A stretch of DNA of 64,000 nt, from positions 1 to 64,000 of the forward strand of contig NZ_SDLI01000007.1 in the NCBI RefSeq assembly GCF_004123195.1, in the 5' to 3' direction. The first letter of the stretch is position 1, and each line of letters begins with the position of its first letter. The notes beneath the pieces are model-generated. The model was not told where the DNA came from and ran no database searches. It worked only from the letters and a program-made list of their open reading frames with translations. This stretch comes from Ammoniphilus sp. CFH 90114 (GTDB lineage: Bacteria; Bacillota; Bacilli; Aneurinibacillales; RAOX-1). Positions 17,016 to 26,486 of the stretch are shown in pieces. The translations under genes and the position numbers were made by a program.

Positions 17016-18845
17016 GTGGCTACACATGCACACCCAAAGAGAACTGGCTTGTGGGATTGGCTAACTACCGTTGACCACAAGAAAATCGGTATTCTTTACC
17101 TTATTGCGGGTGGATTCTTCTTTCTTATCGGTGGATTAGAAGCTCTTCTCATGCGTATACAGTTAATGTACCCGAACCAAGAGATATTTGTGGGCGGATC
17201 ATTTAACCAGCTCTTAACAATGCACGGAACAACAATGATCTTCTTGGCTGCGATGCCTATTATCTTTGCTTTAATGAACGCAATTGTGCCCTTACAGATT
17301 GGTGCTCGCGACGTAGCATTTCCTTTCTTAAACTCCCTTGGATTTTGGCTTTTCTTCCTTGGAGGTTTACTGTTAAATCTAAGCTGGTTTTTAGGTGGAG
17401 CACCTGATGCAGGTTGGACAGCGTATTTGCCTCTTTCCGGTAAGAATTACAGTGGCATGGGTGTTGACTTTTATGTATTAGGTCTTCAGATTGCGGGTAT
17501 TGGAACATGGATCGGGGGAATTAACTTCCTTGTAACGATTATTAATATGCGTGCTCCTGGATTGACATTTATGCGTTTGCCAATGTTTACATGGAGTGTA
17601 TTTGTTACTTCTGCCCTTATTTTGTTTGCTTTCCCTGCGATTACAGTAAGTTTAGTCTTGTTGATGTTTGACCGCTTATTTGGAGGAGCGTTCTTCGAAC
17701 CAGCTCTCGGCGGTAATATTGTAATCTGGCAACATTTATTCTGGGTGTTCGGACACCCTGAGGTTTACATTTTGATCTTGCCAGCGTTTGGTGTAATTTC
17801 TGAAGTCATAGCTACTTTCTCTAAGAAGCGTATCTTTGGATATAGCGCCATGGTTTTCGCTACTGTATTGATTGGTTTCTTAGGATTCATGGTTTGGGTA
17901 CACCACATGTTTACTGTTGGATTAGGACCGGTGGCCAACTCCTTGTTCTCCATTGCAACCATGCTAATTGCGGTTCCGACCGGAATTAAGATCTTTAACT
18001 GGTTGTTTACGATGTGGGGCGGACAAATCCGATTCACAGCAGCCAACCTTTGGGCTGTAGGCTTCTTGCCAACCTTCGTAATTGGGGGGATGACAGGGGT
18101 TATGCTTTCCGTACCTCCTGCTGACTACCAATTCCATGATAGTTATTTCGTAGTCGCTCACTTCCACTACACGATTGTAGGGGGAATGGTGTTCGCACTA
18201 TTCGCTGGTCTTCATTACTGGTGGCCTAAGATGTTCGGTAAAATTTTGAATGAGACACTTGGTAAGATTGGATTCTGGTTCTTCTTTATCGGATTCCACC
18301 TAACGTTCTTCCCTCAGCACTTCCTTGGCTTAATGGGGATGCCGCGTCGTGTATTTACATTCTTACCGAATCAAGGTCTAGAACTAGGTAACTTTATTAG
18401 TACTATTGGTGCTTTCTCAATGACTATCGGAACCCTTGTGTTCTTGTATAATGTTATTGTTACAGCAACTCGTGGTGAGAAGGCGTCTAACGATCCTTGG
18501 GATGCTCGTACACTAGAGTGGACGATTTCTTCTCCAGCTCCAGAATACAACTTTGCTCAAACTCCACTTGTTCGTGGATTGGATGCTTTCTGGGTTGAGA
18601 AGATGGCAGGCAAGAAGAAGATGACACCAGCAGAACCGCTTGGTGAGATTCATATGCCGTCTCCATCGATTCTTCCGTTCATTATGTCACTTGGTTTATT
18701 TATTGCAGGTTTCGGATTTATGCACCATGCGTATCTGATCGTTATTATTGGACTCGGAACGACAGTGGTATGTATGTTCCTTCGTTCCATCTACGATGAT
18801 CCTGGATACCATGTGCATCCGGATGAAGAGGAGGTAAAGGCGTAA
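17016..18845 (+). CDS. ctaD: Cytochrome c oxidase (caa3) subunit I
   Basis: The catalytic heme-copper subunit reduces O2 to water and pumps protons. The 609-residue protein has at least 12 membrane segments. It shows the CuB/K-channel motif WVFGHPEVYILILPAFG, the VWVHHMFTVG histidine pair and the heme-binding VAHFHYTIVGG region. It starts with GTG and a strong GGAGG site, and its stop overlaps the ctaE ATG by one base, implying translational coupling. Confidence 0.96.
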   Translation: MATHAHPKRTGLWDWLTTVDHKKIGILYLIAGGFFFLIGGLEALLMRIQLMYPNQEIFVGGSFNQLLTMHGTTMIFLAAMPIIFALMNAIVPLQIGARDVAFPFLNSLGFWLFFLGGLLLNLSWFLGGAPDAGWTAYLPLSGKNYSGMGVDFYVLGLQIAGIGTWIGGINFLVTIINMRAPGLTFMRLPMFTWSVFVTSALILFAFPAITVSLVLLMFDRLFGGAFFEPALGGNIVIWQHLFWVFGHPEVYILILPAFGVISEVIATFSKKRIFGYSAMVFATVLIGFLGFMVWVHHMFTVGLGPVANSLFSIATMLIAVPTGIKIFNWLFTMWGGQIRFTAANLWAVGFLPTFVIGGMTGVMLSVPPADYQFHDSYFVVAHFHYTIVGGMVFALFAGLHYWWPKMFGKILNETLGKIGFWFFFIGFHLTFFPQHFLGLMGMPRRVFTFLPNQGLELGNFISTIGAFSMTIGTLVFLYNVIVTATRGEKASNDPWDARTLEWTISSPAPEYNFAQTPLVRGLDAFWVEKMAGKKKMTPAEPLGEIHMPSPSILPFIMSLGLFIAGFGFMHHAYLIVIIGLGTTVVCMFLRSIYDDPGYHVHPDEEEVKA

Positions 18846-19453
18846 TGGCACAAAATTTTACAAGCCTTCCCGCCCATCCTGAGACAGCAACACTAGAAGG
18901 CAAAAATAAAGTTCTTGCCTTCTGGCTCTTCTTAGGTGGAGAAGTTGTATTGTTCGGTTCCTTGTTTGCAACATTTATCGCTCTTCGCACCTCTTATGCT
19001 GGCGGACCAACAGGGCAAGAATTATTTGACCTTGGTCTTGTAGCTATAGCTACGTTGTTGCTTTTAACAAGTAGTTTGACTAGTGTATTTGGGGTTCAAG
19101 CGATGCACCGCCATGATGTGGCAGGAATGCAGCGTTGGTTTGGAATTACCGTACTACTAGGTGTTGCGTTCTTAGGCTTAGAAATCTACGAGTTTATGCA
19201 CTACTACCATATGGGACACACTATGTCTAGCAGTGCCTTCGGATCCGCTTTCTATACTCTTGTTGGATTCCACGGAGCGCACGTTCTAGGTGGTGTAACC
19301 TGGATTGCTTTACTTCAAATGCAGTTAGCTAAGAAAGGCTTAACTGTAGTCACAGCACCTAAGTTTTATTTAGCAAGTCTTTACTGGCATTTTGTAGACT
19401 TAGTGTGGGTTTTCATCTTTACAGTAGTATACCTAATGGGAAAGGTGGGTTAG
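18845..19453 (+). CDS. ctaE: Cytochrome c oxidase subunit III
   Basis: The 202-residue, five-segment membrane protein matches bacterial CtaE: FWLFLGGEVVLFGSLFATF at the start, then GFHGAHVLGGVTWI and YWHFVDLVWVFIFTVVYL. It stabilises subunit I and its proton uptake. The ATG overlaps the ctaD stop, and ctaF follows after three bases. Confidence 0.95.
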   Translation: MAQNFTSLPAHPETATLEGKNKVLAFWLFLGGEVVLFGSLFATFIALRTSYAGGPTGQELFDLGLVAIATLLLLTSSLTSVFGVQAMHRHDVAGMQRWFGITVLLGVAFLGLEIYEFMHYYHMGHTMSSSAFGSAFYTLVGFHGAHVLGGVTWIALLQMQLAKKGLTVVTAPKFYLASLYWHFVDLVWVFIFTVVYLMGKVG

Positions 19454-19456
19454 TGG

Positions 19457-19774
19457 ATGGGACAACAGATTAATCATACTGAAACTGGGCCCAAGCACCA
19501 TAAGCCCGAAGGTAAGAAAAGGCATATCGTTGCCTTTATCGTTTCCATTATTCTTACGGCGATTGCTTTTCTAGCTGTTATTCTTGGAGGCTCTAATGCC
19601 TTTGTTATTCCATTCATTATCGTTCTTGGTATTATTCAAGCAGGTTTCCAACTTTATATCTGGATGCACATGGATCAAAAGGGACATGAACTTCCTGAGT
19701 TAGGAATTTATACAGGTCTTTTGGTTGCGGTGGTTACCGTTATCGTTTTCGCCTACTGGATGGGCGGTTACTAA
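19457..19774 (+). CDS. ctaF: Cytochrome c oxidase subunit IV
   Basis: The 105-residue protein has three membrane segments and the COX4_pro pattern (HIVAFIVSIILTAIAFLAV, QLYIWMHMDQKGHELP). It is a small accessory subunit of the caa3 oxidase and the last gene before a hairpin terminator. A GTG one codon upstream is an alternative start. Confidence 0.92.
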   Translation: MGQQINHTETGPKHHKPEGKKRHIVAFIVSIILTAIAFLAVILGGSNAFVIPFIIVLGIIQAGFQLYIWMHMDQKGHELPELGIYTGLLVAVVTVIVFAYWMGGY

Positions 19775-19785
19775 GATTTAAGAAA

Positions 19786-19820
19786 GAAGAGGGGGGCGAA
19801 TGAGATGCCCCTCTCTTTTC
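19786..19820 (+). terminator. Terminator after ctaF
   Basis: An AGAGGGGGGC/GCCCCTCT stem with a G bulge is followed by CTTTTC. It separates ctaCDEF from ctaG, which may be read through or have its own promoter. Confidence 0.65.
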
Positions 19821-19899
19821 CTATGGAGAATGATGGTGCATTAGTGGTAGAATATTATAGGTATGTCATTTCATCTCCAAGACAGGAGGGAACGTTAGT

Positions 19900-20760
19900 A
19901 TGTCACATGGACATCATGTCGTTGAATCATCTGGTTTATTTACAATGTGGAATCCGTGGCAGTTGCTGCTTACACTTGCTTTAGGTTTCACTTATTTCTA
20001 TCTTATTGGTCCAGGCCGTCACCGCTTTGAGAATGTGTCACCGATTAAGCCGCGTCATATTTTCTTGTTCATAACAGGTCTTGTTACGTATTACATGGCG
20101 GCAGGAAGCCCTATGAATTACTATGGTCACCACTACTTGTTTAGTGCGCATATGCTGCAGCAATCTTTACTGTATTTTGTTGTTCCACCATTATTAATTC
20201 TCGGGTTGCCTAAATATTTATTGCAAGCTTTGTTTAGTATCAAATTTGCTCGAAGAATGCTTGAGACTCACATGCTTGTGACGATTTTCGCTTTTAACTT
20301 TATGTTCTCTATGTATCACTTGCCACTTATCTTTAATACCGTGATGGAAAGTGAATTCTTAATGGCTCTATCCCACATGGTCCTATTCATCGCTGCTTTC
20401 CAGATGTGGTGGCCTATCATTAGTCCCTTACCTGAAGTTAAACATACAACTGAACTGCGTAAGATGGCTTATATTATCAGTGGAGCTGTCTTGCTTACAC
20501 CGGCATGTGCGTTAATTATCTTCGCGGATTCCATTGTTTATCAAACGTATGTGGGAGCTCCAGAAGTGTTTTGGTGGTTACCCCCTATGGATGACCAGCA
20601 ATTAGGTGGAGTATTGATGAAGCTTGTCCAGGAGTTGGCTTTTGGTTCTGCTCTCGCGTTTATCTTCTTCCGCTGGTTCCGAAAAGAAAATCCGAAAGAC
20701 TCCATTGATATGTATTACCCTCAACCTGCTGTTGATACACCACAAGGAGTGAAAGAGTAG
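19900..20760 (+). CDS. ctaG: Cytochrome c oxidase assembly factor CtaG
   Basis: The 286-residue membrane protein has about seven segments and a conserved His/Met-rich core (YYGHHYLFSAHMLQQSLLYF, SHMVLFIAAFQMWWPI). In Bacillus subtilis CtaG is needed to form active caa3 oxidase, probably through copper delivery or CuB assembly. It is unrelated in sequence to the Cox11-type CtaG of proteobacteria. GGAGG lies before the ATG. It sits between ctaF and the DUF420 gene. Confidence 0.93.
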   Translation: MSHGHHVVESSGLFTMWNPWQLLLTLALGFTYFYLIGPGRHRFENVSPIKPRHIFLFITGLVTYYMAAGSPMNYYGHHYLFSAHMLQQSLLYFVVPPLLILGLPKYLLQALFSIKFARRMLETHMLVTIFAFNFMFSMYHLPLIFNTVMESEFLMALSHMVLFIAAFQMWWPIISPLPEVKHTTELRKMAYIISGAVLLTPACALIIFADSIVYQTYVGAPEVFWWLPPMDDQQLGGVLMKLVQELAFGSALAFIFFRWFRKENPKDSIDMYYPQPAVDTPQGVKE

Positions 20761-20805
20761 TAGAAAGAAATAGAAATATAGAGAGAAATGGAAAGGGATA
20801 ACCTG

Positions 20806-21264
20806 ATGGCTACGATTCTACCTTTTTTAAGTACTTCATTTATTGTAATTAGCGCTATATTAGTGGCGATAGGCTGGTATTACATTACTCAGAGAAAGAT
20901 TGAGACTCATAAAAAGGTCATGACTTGGGCAGGTATTTTTGCGACAGCATTCTTTATTATCTATGCATCAAGAACGCTTTTTGTGGGAAATACAGCATTT
21001 GGTGGTCCAGATGAGATTAAGATCTACTACACAGTATTCTTAATTTTTCACATCATATTAGCCACAACAGGAGCTGTATTCGGTATTACATCTTTATGGT
21101 CCGGGTTTAAGAATCGTTTAAAGCTTCATAAAAAGATTGGACCTATCACATCGATCATCTGGTTTTTTACAGCAAGTACAGGGGTAGTGGTCTACGTTCT
21201 GCTTTATGTGCTATGGACCCCAGGTGAAGCAACAAGTTTATTTAAAGCCATACTAGGCTGGTAG
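20806..21264 (+). CDS. ctaM: DUF420 membrane protein, CtaM/YozB type
   Basis: The protein has 152 residues when started at the ATG 20806, with AAAGGG upstream; an in-frame ATG at 20788 would add six residues. It has four membrane segments and conserved His in YYITQRKIETHKKVMTWAG and LHKKIGPITSIIWFF, as in DUF420. The Staphylococcus aureus member CtaM is required for activity of heme-copper oxidases, and YozB is the Bacillus relative. The position after ctaG fits a role in oxidase maturation. A strong terminator follows. Confidence 0.85.
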   Translation: MATILPFLSTSFIVISAILVAIGWYYITQRKIETHKKVMTWAGIFATAFFIIYASRTLFVGNTAFGGPDEIKIYYTVFLIFHIILATTGAVFGITSLWSGFKNRLKLHKKIGPITSIIWFFTASTGVVVYVLLYVLWTPGEATSLFKAILGW

Positions 21265-21274
21265 AAGTAATTAG

Positions 21275-21304
21275 AGTCCGGACAACTTGTCCGGACTTTC
21301 TTTA
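21275..21304 (+). terminator. Terminator after the DUF420 gene
   Basis: AGTCCGGACAA/TTGTCCGGACT forms an 11-bp inverted repeat followed by TTTCTTT. Confidence 0.9.
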
Positions 21305-21382
21305 TAAGAGCATAACAAGCTTGGCATTTGCGAGAATTTCTAGTACTGTCAGTATTAGTAAACGTTTTATAGGAGGATAAAA

Positions 21383-22354
21383 ATGAAACCCAAAGTGTTT
21401 GTGGCGAGACCCATCCCAATAGAAGTTGAACAATACATAGCAGAACACTGTGAGGTAGAGAAGTGGTTAGGGGAGGATACCATCCCTCGCGCGGAGTTGC
21501 TTAAGGCTGTCCAACAAGTTGAAGGATTACTAACGACAGGTGGACGAATTGATGGAGAGTTGCTCGATCATGCCCCTCACTTAAAAGTAGTAAGTAATAT
21601 TTCTGTAGGCTATAACAATTTTGATCTTGAAGCGATGAAAGCAAGAAAGATCCTCGGGACGAACACTCCTTATGTACTAGATAATACGGTAGCTGATTTA
21701 GTGATGGGCCTTATTTTGTCTACTGCACGCCGTATTCCTGAACTCGATCAATATGTTAAAAACGGACAGTGGAGAAGAGGAGACGATGAAGTCTTATTCG
21801 GGGTTGATGTCCATCATTCCACTTTAGGGATTATTGGTTTAGGAAGAATCGGTGAGGCCATTGCGCGAAGGGCGAAGTTGGGCTTTGATATGAATGTACT
21901 TTACCATAATAGGAGTCCTAAGACAGAGGTAGAACAGAGCTTAGGCATTCGTCCTGCTTCTTTAGACGATTTGCTAGCACAGTCTGATTTCGTCGTACTC
22001 ATGACCCCTCTAACTCCGGAGACCACACACTTGATGGGGCGTGAGGAATTTGAAAAGATGAAAGACACAGCCATCTTTATTAATGCCTCCCGGGGGAAGA
22101 CCGTAGACGAGCAAGCTCTTATAGAGGCGTTGGAAACAAAGCAGATCAGGGGAGCAGGACTAGATGTCTATGAACGGGAGCCTATCGCAAGTGATCACCC
22201 GTTTTTAAAGATGCCCCAAGTGGTAACTTTGCCTCATATCGGATCTTCCACAGCAAAAACACGTTTGGACATGGCCAAAACGGCGGCTAAAAACCTTGTC
22301 ATGGCAGTAACAGGAGAAGTACCGCCAAACGTAGTGAAAGAACTACTAACCTAA
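21383..22354 (+). CDS. D-2-hydroxyacid dehydrogenase (glyoxylate/2-ketogluconate reductase type)
   Basis: The 323-residue NAD(P)-dependent enzyme has a Rossmann core with LGIIGLGRIGEAIARRA, an upstream substrate loop VSNISVGYNNFD, and the catalytic triad regions (Arg in INASRGKTVDE, Glu in YEREP, His in LPHIGSST). This layout is that of the GyaR/GhrB branch, which reduces glyoxylate, hydroxypyruvate or 2-ketogluconate; the exact substrate is uncertain. AGGAGG lies before the ATG. A 102-residue unknown gene follows after 17 bases in the same operon. Confidence 0.88.
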   Translation: MKPKVFVARPIPIEVEQYIAEHCEVEKWLGEDTIPRAELLKAVQQVEGLLTTGGRIDGELLDHAPHLKVVSNISVGYNNFDLEAMKARKILGTNTPYVLDNTVADLVMGLILSTARRIPELDQYVKNGQWRRGDDEVLFGVDVHHSTLGIIGLGRIGEAIARRAKLGFDMNVLYHNRSPKTEVEQSLGIRPASLDDLLAQSDFVVLMTPLTPETTHLMGREEFEKMKDTAIFINASRGKTVDEQALIEALETKQIRGAGLDVYEREPIASDHPFLKMPQVVTLPHIGSSTAKTRLDMAKTAAKNLVMAVTGEVPPNVVKELLT

Positions 22355-22371
22355 GAGGAGGAGACTTCAAC

Positions 22372-22680
22372 GTGCATTCCATTATTCCGTTATCCATTAT
22401 TCAAGTGGAGATTTTGTCTGAGACTGTAGAATCGTTCGTCGATAATCATAAATTGCTTCATGTTCCTGATCAACGAGGAGAGATTGTAGGTTTGCCTTTG
22501 ACTTCGAAGGCACTTCAATTTATACACACGGTGATGAAAGAGAAGGAAGTAACTGAAAAACAAGACGTAACCGTGGAAGTGAAGTCTGGTGATGCTAATG
22601 GCAGTAGTCAGGTCATCATTACGTTGTGTGGGGCATCTATGCAGTATGAAGTGGAATTAGAGGAATTTGATTCGATGTAA
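22372..22680 (+). CDS. Unknown 102-residue protein
   Basis: Starts with GTG behind a strong AAGAGGAGGAG site and runs to a bidirectional terminator. The sequence is soluble and acidic, with no motif I recognise; a central VTVEVKSGD strand and the tail QYEVELEEFD suggest a small alpha/beta or beta fold. It probably shares a transcript with the hydroxyacid dehydrogenase. No function can be offered. Confidence 0.7.
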   Translation: MHSIIPLSIIQVEILSETVESFVDNHKLLHVPDQRGEIVGLPLTSKALQFIHTVMKEKEVTEKQDVTVEVKSGDANGSSQVIITLCGASMQYEVELEEFDSM

Positions 22681-22685
22681 AGAGA

Positions 22686-22726
22686 AAAAGAGCTAGTTGA
22701 AAGGTCATTCCTTTCACTAGCTCTTT
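22686..22726. terminator. Bidirectional terminator between the 102-residue gene and hemQ
   Basis: AAAAGAGCTAGTTGAAAGG pairs with CCTTTCACTAGCTCTTTT (one mismatch) around a short loop. It gives U-rich tails on both strands and lies between convergent genes. Confidence 0.9.
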
Positions 22727-22729
22727 TCA

Positions 22730-23473
22730 TTAAACCTGTAAGTAACTCTTAATGCGCTCTTGGTCCATTCTGTTCCCTACAAAGAAGGATCCAAAATCAC
22801 CGTAACGAGCACTTACTTCATCGAAGCGCATTTCGTATACGAGCTTCTTATATGTTAGAGGATCATCGGCAAACAAGGTTACGCCCCACTCCCAATCATC
22901 AAGACCAACGGATCCAGAAATGATCTGTGTCACTTGACCAGCATACTTACGGCCAATCATCCCATGGCTTCGCATCATCGCACTGCGCTGTTCCATAGGA
23001 AGCATGTACCAGTTGTCATTTCCTTCTCTTCTCTTGTTCATCGGATAGAAGCAGATATGCTTAGTGTCAGGTAATACAGGCTTTAAGCGGCCTTGGATAT
23101 AAGGATCTGTGTCAGGATCAACATCTCCTGCTACGTAGGTACTTAATTCTACAACGGATACGTAAGAGTATGTAGGAATAGTGATTTGAGCTAATAAAGT
23201 CTTGTTAAAAGCCGTTTCTAGGTCATCTAGTTCAGCAAGAGTAGGTCGCAAATGCATAAAGGCAAGGTCAGCCTTCTGGCCCACAATTGAATAAAGAGCA
23301 AAGCTTCCTTGTTTTTGGTCTTCGACTTCTTTCCATGATCCCATTAAGGAAAGTAATTCGTCTGTTGCTTGATCTCGCTCTTCCTGTGTGAGAGACTTCC
23401 AGGCATTCCAATCGATACTTCTAAAATCATGAAGGACATACCAGCCCTCCAAGGTTTGGACAGCTTGACTCAT
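22730..23473 (-). CDS. hemQ: Coproheme decarboxylase HemQ
   Basis: The last enzyme of the coproporphyrin-dependent heme route of Gram-positive bacteria, converting coproheme III to heme b using peroxide. The 247-residue chlorite-dismutase-fold protein carries the catalytic tyrosine in YPMNKRREG (Tyr143) and the proximal heme ligand in [13 protein letters not shown] (His170), which separate HemQ from true chlorite dismutases. AAAGGAG precedes the ATG. It is monocistronic and divergent from cwlD. Heme made by this route would serve the caa3 oxidase encoded just upstream. Confidence 0.94.
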   Translation of the reverse strand: MSQAVQTLEGWYVLHDFRSIDWNAWKSLTQEERDQATDELLSLMGSWKEVEDQKQGSFALYSIVGQKADLAFMHLRPTLAELDDLETAFNKTLLAQITIPTYSYVSVVELSTYVAGDVDPDTDPYIQGRLKPVLPDTKHICFYPMNKRREGNDNWYMLPMEQRSAMMRSHGMIGRKYAGQVTQIISGSVGLDDWEWGVTLFADDPLTYKKLVYEMRFDEVSARYGDFGSFFVGNRMDQERIKSYLQV

Positions 23474-23661
23474 ATCTTAACACTCCTTTAATGAAGGTCT
23501 TAGTTATGTAAAATATTTTTCCATCCTAGTATACCATACTGACAAGCGGTTGCTAAATTTTTCAATGTGAATTTCAATATTTCCAAATTGGATATGTCGA
23601 TTATGTGAATGCATGTTCGCTTTACCACAGGGTATTCTAACCCTATATAGAGGTGGAAAAA

Positions 23662-24342
23662 ATGAACATGAAAAAGATTTTGATTCTGGTTTGGTGTTGG
23701 ATCTTCACTTTCTTTTGCTATTTTGCTAATACTGGGTTAGCCCAAGGCTATCCTGAGCGCTTTGATGTCATTATTGATATAGGTCACGGAGGAGTAGATG
23801 GTGGAACATCGGCGTATGGCGTTTTGGAGAAGGAACTAAATTTACAAATCGGGAAAAGGCTTTATGAACGGTTAATCTCTCAGGGATATAATGTGGGGAT
23901 GACCCGCGTTCGTGATTATGCTTTAAGTGACGATAACCGCCAACCAATCAGAAGCCGTCATCTACGAGATTTAACACAAAGAAAATTAATTGCTGATGCT
24001 CTAGATCCCAAAGTTTTTATTAGTTTGCATATGAACTGGTCCGGTCATCACAGAACACGTGGCCCTTTAGTGATCTACCAAGCCAACCAAAAAAGCTATA
24101 GTCTTGCTCATTTATTACAACAACATCTGAATACTTTGTACGGGATAGAGAAAAAGCCGTCAAGGGGAAGAACCTACTTTTTAATGAAGCATCTCCAGAT
24201 GCCATCCGTTATTGTAGAACTGGGATATTTGAGTAATGCTCAAGATTTTACAATGGTAAGGGACAATAAGTTTCAGCAGCAATTAGCTGATACTATTGCG
24301 CATGCTGTAGGGGAATATTTTTTGCTTTACCCGGTGGAATAA
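23662..24342 (+). CDS. cwlD: N-acetylmuramoyl-L-alanine amidase, CwlD-like
   Basis: The 226-residue exported protein has an N-terminal hydrophobic signal and one Amidase_3 domain. The zinc ligands are His in DIGHGGVDGG, Glu in LEKELNLQ and His in SLHMNWSG; the catalytic Glu is in VELGYLSN. It has no wall-binding repeats. Length and layout fit CwlD, which makes muramic-delta-lactam in spore cortex with PdaA so that germination enzymes recognise cortex. ATG 23662 is used with AGAGGTGG before it; GTG 23653 is an alternative. CwlD rather than another amidase is probable, not proven. Confidence 0.8.
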   Translation: MNMKKILILVWCWIFTFFCYFANTGLAQGYPERFDVIIDIGHGGVDGGTSAYGVLEKELNLQIGKRLYERLISQGYNVGMTRVRDYALSDDNRQPIRSRHLRDLTQRKLIADALDPKVFISLHMNWSGHHRTRGPLVIYQANQKSYSLAHLLQQHLNTLYGIEKKPSRGRTYFLMKHLQMPSVIVELGYLSNAQDFTMVRDNKFQQQLADTIAHAVGEYFLLYPVE

Positions 24343-24385
24343 AAAGGGTGAAAGAGAGGAGTTTCCTCATCTTTCACCCTTCTTT
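24343..24385. terminator. Bidirectional terminator between cwlD and dapL
   Basis: AAGGGTGAAAGA/TCTTTCACCCTT with an inner GAGGA/TCCTC pairing; U tracts on both strands between convergent genes. Confidence 0.9.
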
Positions 24386-24391
24386 AGATCT

Positions 24392-25522
24392 TTATTTATT
24401 TGCTAGATGATGAATGTATTGTGTAAGGAGATTTATTGCTACATCAATAGCCTCTTCACTAGGTTCAATCTTGGAGTGGTGGAGTCCATAAGGAGTATCA
24501 ACGCCAAGCCAGAATAAAAATCCAGGAATCTCTTCTAAGAAATAGCCAAAATCCTCACCAGTCATCGCTTCCTTACACTCAATCAGTGTTACACTTTCGT
24601 TTGTCTCAACCCAGTTCATAAACTCGCGTACCAGGCTGGGGTCATTATAAACCTGACAATAGTTGGACCCATAGTCAATCGAAGCTTGACAAGCAAATCC
24701 CGCTTCGATGCCTTTAACGAGAGCTTCGATTCTCGTTTTGATTTTGTGCATGGAATCAAGTGATAGGGTTCGGATGGTCCCTTCAAGTCTTGCTTTTTCT
24801 GCAATAATGTTTTGCTTCGTGCCACCTTCAATTTTCCCAATGGTAACAACGCCGGAATCTAAGGGATCAATATTACGTGCAACAATGCTCTGAAGTTGGG
24901 TAACCAAATGGCTTGCTGCCACAACCATATCATTAGCTGTATGAGGGAAAGCGGCATGACCGCCCTTCCCAACTAAATCAATAAATAGCTCTGACGTATT
25001 AGCAAACAAGATCCCTTCACGAGTCGCGATCGTTCCTACTGGATATTCAGGAGCAATATGCAAGGCCATAATCATGTCGGGCTTCCAGTGTTGCAAGGCC
25101 GTGCACTCTTCGAGCATGGGTTTAGCCCCCCCTGGGCCTTCTTCTGCTGGCTGGAAGATGAAGAGCACATCATCTTGAACTGGATGATTGACAATATGGG
25201 TAAGCACGCCTAAGGCAATACTCATATGGAAATCATGACCGCAAGCATGCATATAGCCAGGGTGCTGAGAGCGAAACGCGTAAGTCGTTTCTTCCTCAAT
25301 GGGAAGACCATCCATATCTGCTCGGTAGCCGATGATACGGGTAGGATTCGTTCCTTTCACCTTTACGAGGATGCCTGTTCTCCATGTTTCTAAATCAAAC
25401 CGATCCTCAGGCAGTTGCTTGATATAGTCAAGTAAAAACTGTTGAGTCTTAAATTCCTCGAAGCCCTTCTCTGGTATGAGATGAAGACTTCTTCTGATCT
25501 CATGATATATGCTCAGGCTCAT
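24392..25522 (-). CDS. dapL: N-acetyl-LL-diaminopimelate deacetylase
   Basis: An M20-family metal hydrolase of 376 residues. The metal site is seen in [29 protein letters not shown] and [11 protein letters not shown]20 enzymes with this pattern hydrolyse N-acyl amino acids. Directly upstream in the same operon is dapH, so the substrate is N-acetyl-LL-diaminopimelate, as for Bacillus YkuR. The product LL-DAP goes to lysine and peptidoglycan. The spacing to dapH is 12 bases. Confidence 0.92.
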   Translation of the reverse strand: MSLSIYHEIRRSLHLIPEKGFEEFKTQQFLLDYIKQLPEDRFDLETWRTGILVKVKGTNPTRIIGYRADMDGLPIEEETTYAFRSQHPGYMHACGHDFHMSIALGVLTHIVNHPVQDDVLFIFQPAEEGPGGAKPMLEECTALQHWKPDMIMALHIAPEYPVGTIATREGILFANTSELFIDLVGKGGHAAFPHTANDMVVAASHLVTQLQSIVARNIDPLDSGVVTIGKIEGGTKQNIIAEKARLEGTIRTLSLDSMHKIKTRIEALVKGIEAGFACQASIDYGSNYCQVYNDPSLVREFMNWVETNESVTLIECKEAMTGEDFGYFLEEIPGFLFWLGVDTPYGLHHSKIEPSEEAIDVAINLLTQYIHHLANK

Positions 25523-25534
25523 AGTCCCATCTCC

Positions 25535-26245
25535 TTAGAGTTGGCGAAGCTCCTGTTTGATTTCTGTTTTGCTCTTCGTTTTTTCATCGATTTGCTTGAT
25601 CACGCGAGCAGGAGTACCAGCTACCACAGTATAAGGAGGAACATCATCTACAACAACGGCTCCAGCGGCGACAACCGCACCTTTTCCTACGCGAACACCT
25701 TCAAGAAGAACAGCATTAGCACCTACTACAACATCATCTTCTACAATAACGGGAGAAGCGGAAGGCGGCTCAATTACGCCTGCAAGCACGGCTCCAGCAC
25801 CGATGTGGCAGTTGTTTCCAACTGTTGCACGACCACCAAGCACAACGTTCATATCAATCATGGTACCTTCACCTACGACTGCTCCAATGTTAATGACGGC
25901 GCCCATCATGATGACGGCATTGTTTCCGATTTCTACTTGATCACGGATGATAGCACCTGGCTCGATACGTGCTTGAATATGCTTGGTGTCTAAAAGAGGA
26001 ATAGCGGAGTTGCGACGGTCACTTTCCACTACATAATCTTCGATTCTATCCTTATTAGCTTCTAAAACGGGAGCAATTTCTTTCCACTCACCAAAAAGAA
26101 CACCAACTTGTCCATTAATGAAGGATTTGGTTTCTGCTCCAAAATCAAGCCCTTCCAAGTTTCCTTTAATATGTACCTTAACAGGTGTCTTCTTCACGCT
26201 TTTTTGGATAAATTCGATAATTTGATTAGCATCCATCATGTTCAT
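25535..26245 (-). CDS. dapH: Tetrahydrodipicolinate N-acetyltransferase DapH
   Basis: The 236-residue protein transfers acetyl from acetyl-CoA to tetrahydrodipicolinate, the first step of the acetyl branch of DAP synthesis. An N-terminal DapH domain (about 1-85) is followed by a left-handed beta helix of hexapeptide repeats ([20 protein letters not shown] through [16 protein letters not shown]). GGAGGA lies 6 bases before the ATG. The third acetyl-branch enzyme, a PatA-like aminotransferase, is at 39832. A hairpin with U tail stands in the leader. Confidence 0.95.
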   Translation of the reverse strand: MNMMDANQIIEFIQKSVKKTPVKVHIKGNLEGLDFGAETKSFINGQVGVLFGEWKEIAPVLEANKDRIEDYVVESDRRNSAIPLLDTKHIQARIEPGAIIRDQVEIGNNAVIMMGAVINIGAVVGEGTMIDMNVVLGGRATVGNNCHIGAGAVLAGVIEPPSASPVIVEDDVVVGANAVLLEGVRVGKGAVVAAGAVVVDDVPPYTVVAGTPARVIKQIDEKTKSKTEIKQELRQL

Positions 26246-26270
26246 AATCGTTTCCTCCTTAACTTTGAAG

Positions 26271-26298
26271 AAAAACTTGGCTAGAGTGCCAAGTTTTT
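26271..26298 (-). promoter_or_regulatory. Terminator-like hairpin in the dapH leader
   Basis: AAAAACTTGGC/GCCAAGTTTTT is an 11-bp perfect repeat with a 6-nt loop, about 25 bases upstream of the dapH start. On the minus strand it ends in TTTTTCTTC, as an attenuator would. Both strands give T runs, so it could also separate the dapH and glnA promoter regions. No lysine riboswitch is recognised next to it. Confidence 0.5.
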
Positions 26299-26403
26299 TG
26301 CGTTTTTTCTACCTTTAACTGTACCAGATTGAGGAGGAATACACAACGTAAGAAACCGGACGATAATTGTAAGGGTTTACATGATTATTCTGAAAAAAAG
26401 GTG

Positions 26404-26465
26404 TTGCCATTCTGTTCAGAGTGGCATATAATAAATCCATAAAGTTGATGTTAGGTAAGTTAACA
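26404..26465 (+). promoter_or_regulatory. glnA promoter with GlnR/TnrA operator
   Basis: TTGCCA (26404-26409) and TATAAT (26427-26432) are 17 bp apart. TGTTA-N7-TAACA (26449-26465) matches the GlnR/TnrA consensus TGTNAN7TNACA exactly and lies just downstream of the expected start point, where a bound repressor would block transcription. Confidence 0.8.
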
Positions 26466-26486
26466 TTGAATGGGAGGAAAGTTACA

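Noticed and set aside
22730-23473. Chlorite dismutase
   Set aside because: The Tyr143/His170 pattern and Bacillota context fit HemQ, which lacks true chlorite dismutase activity.
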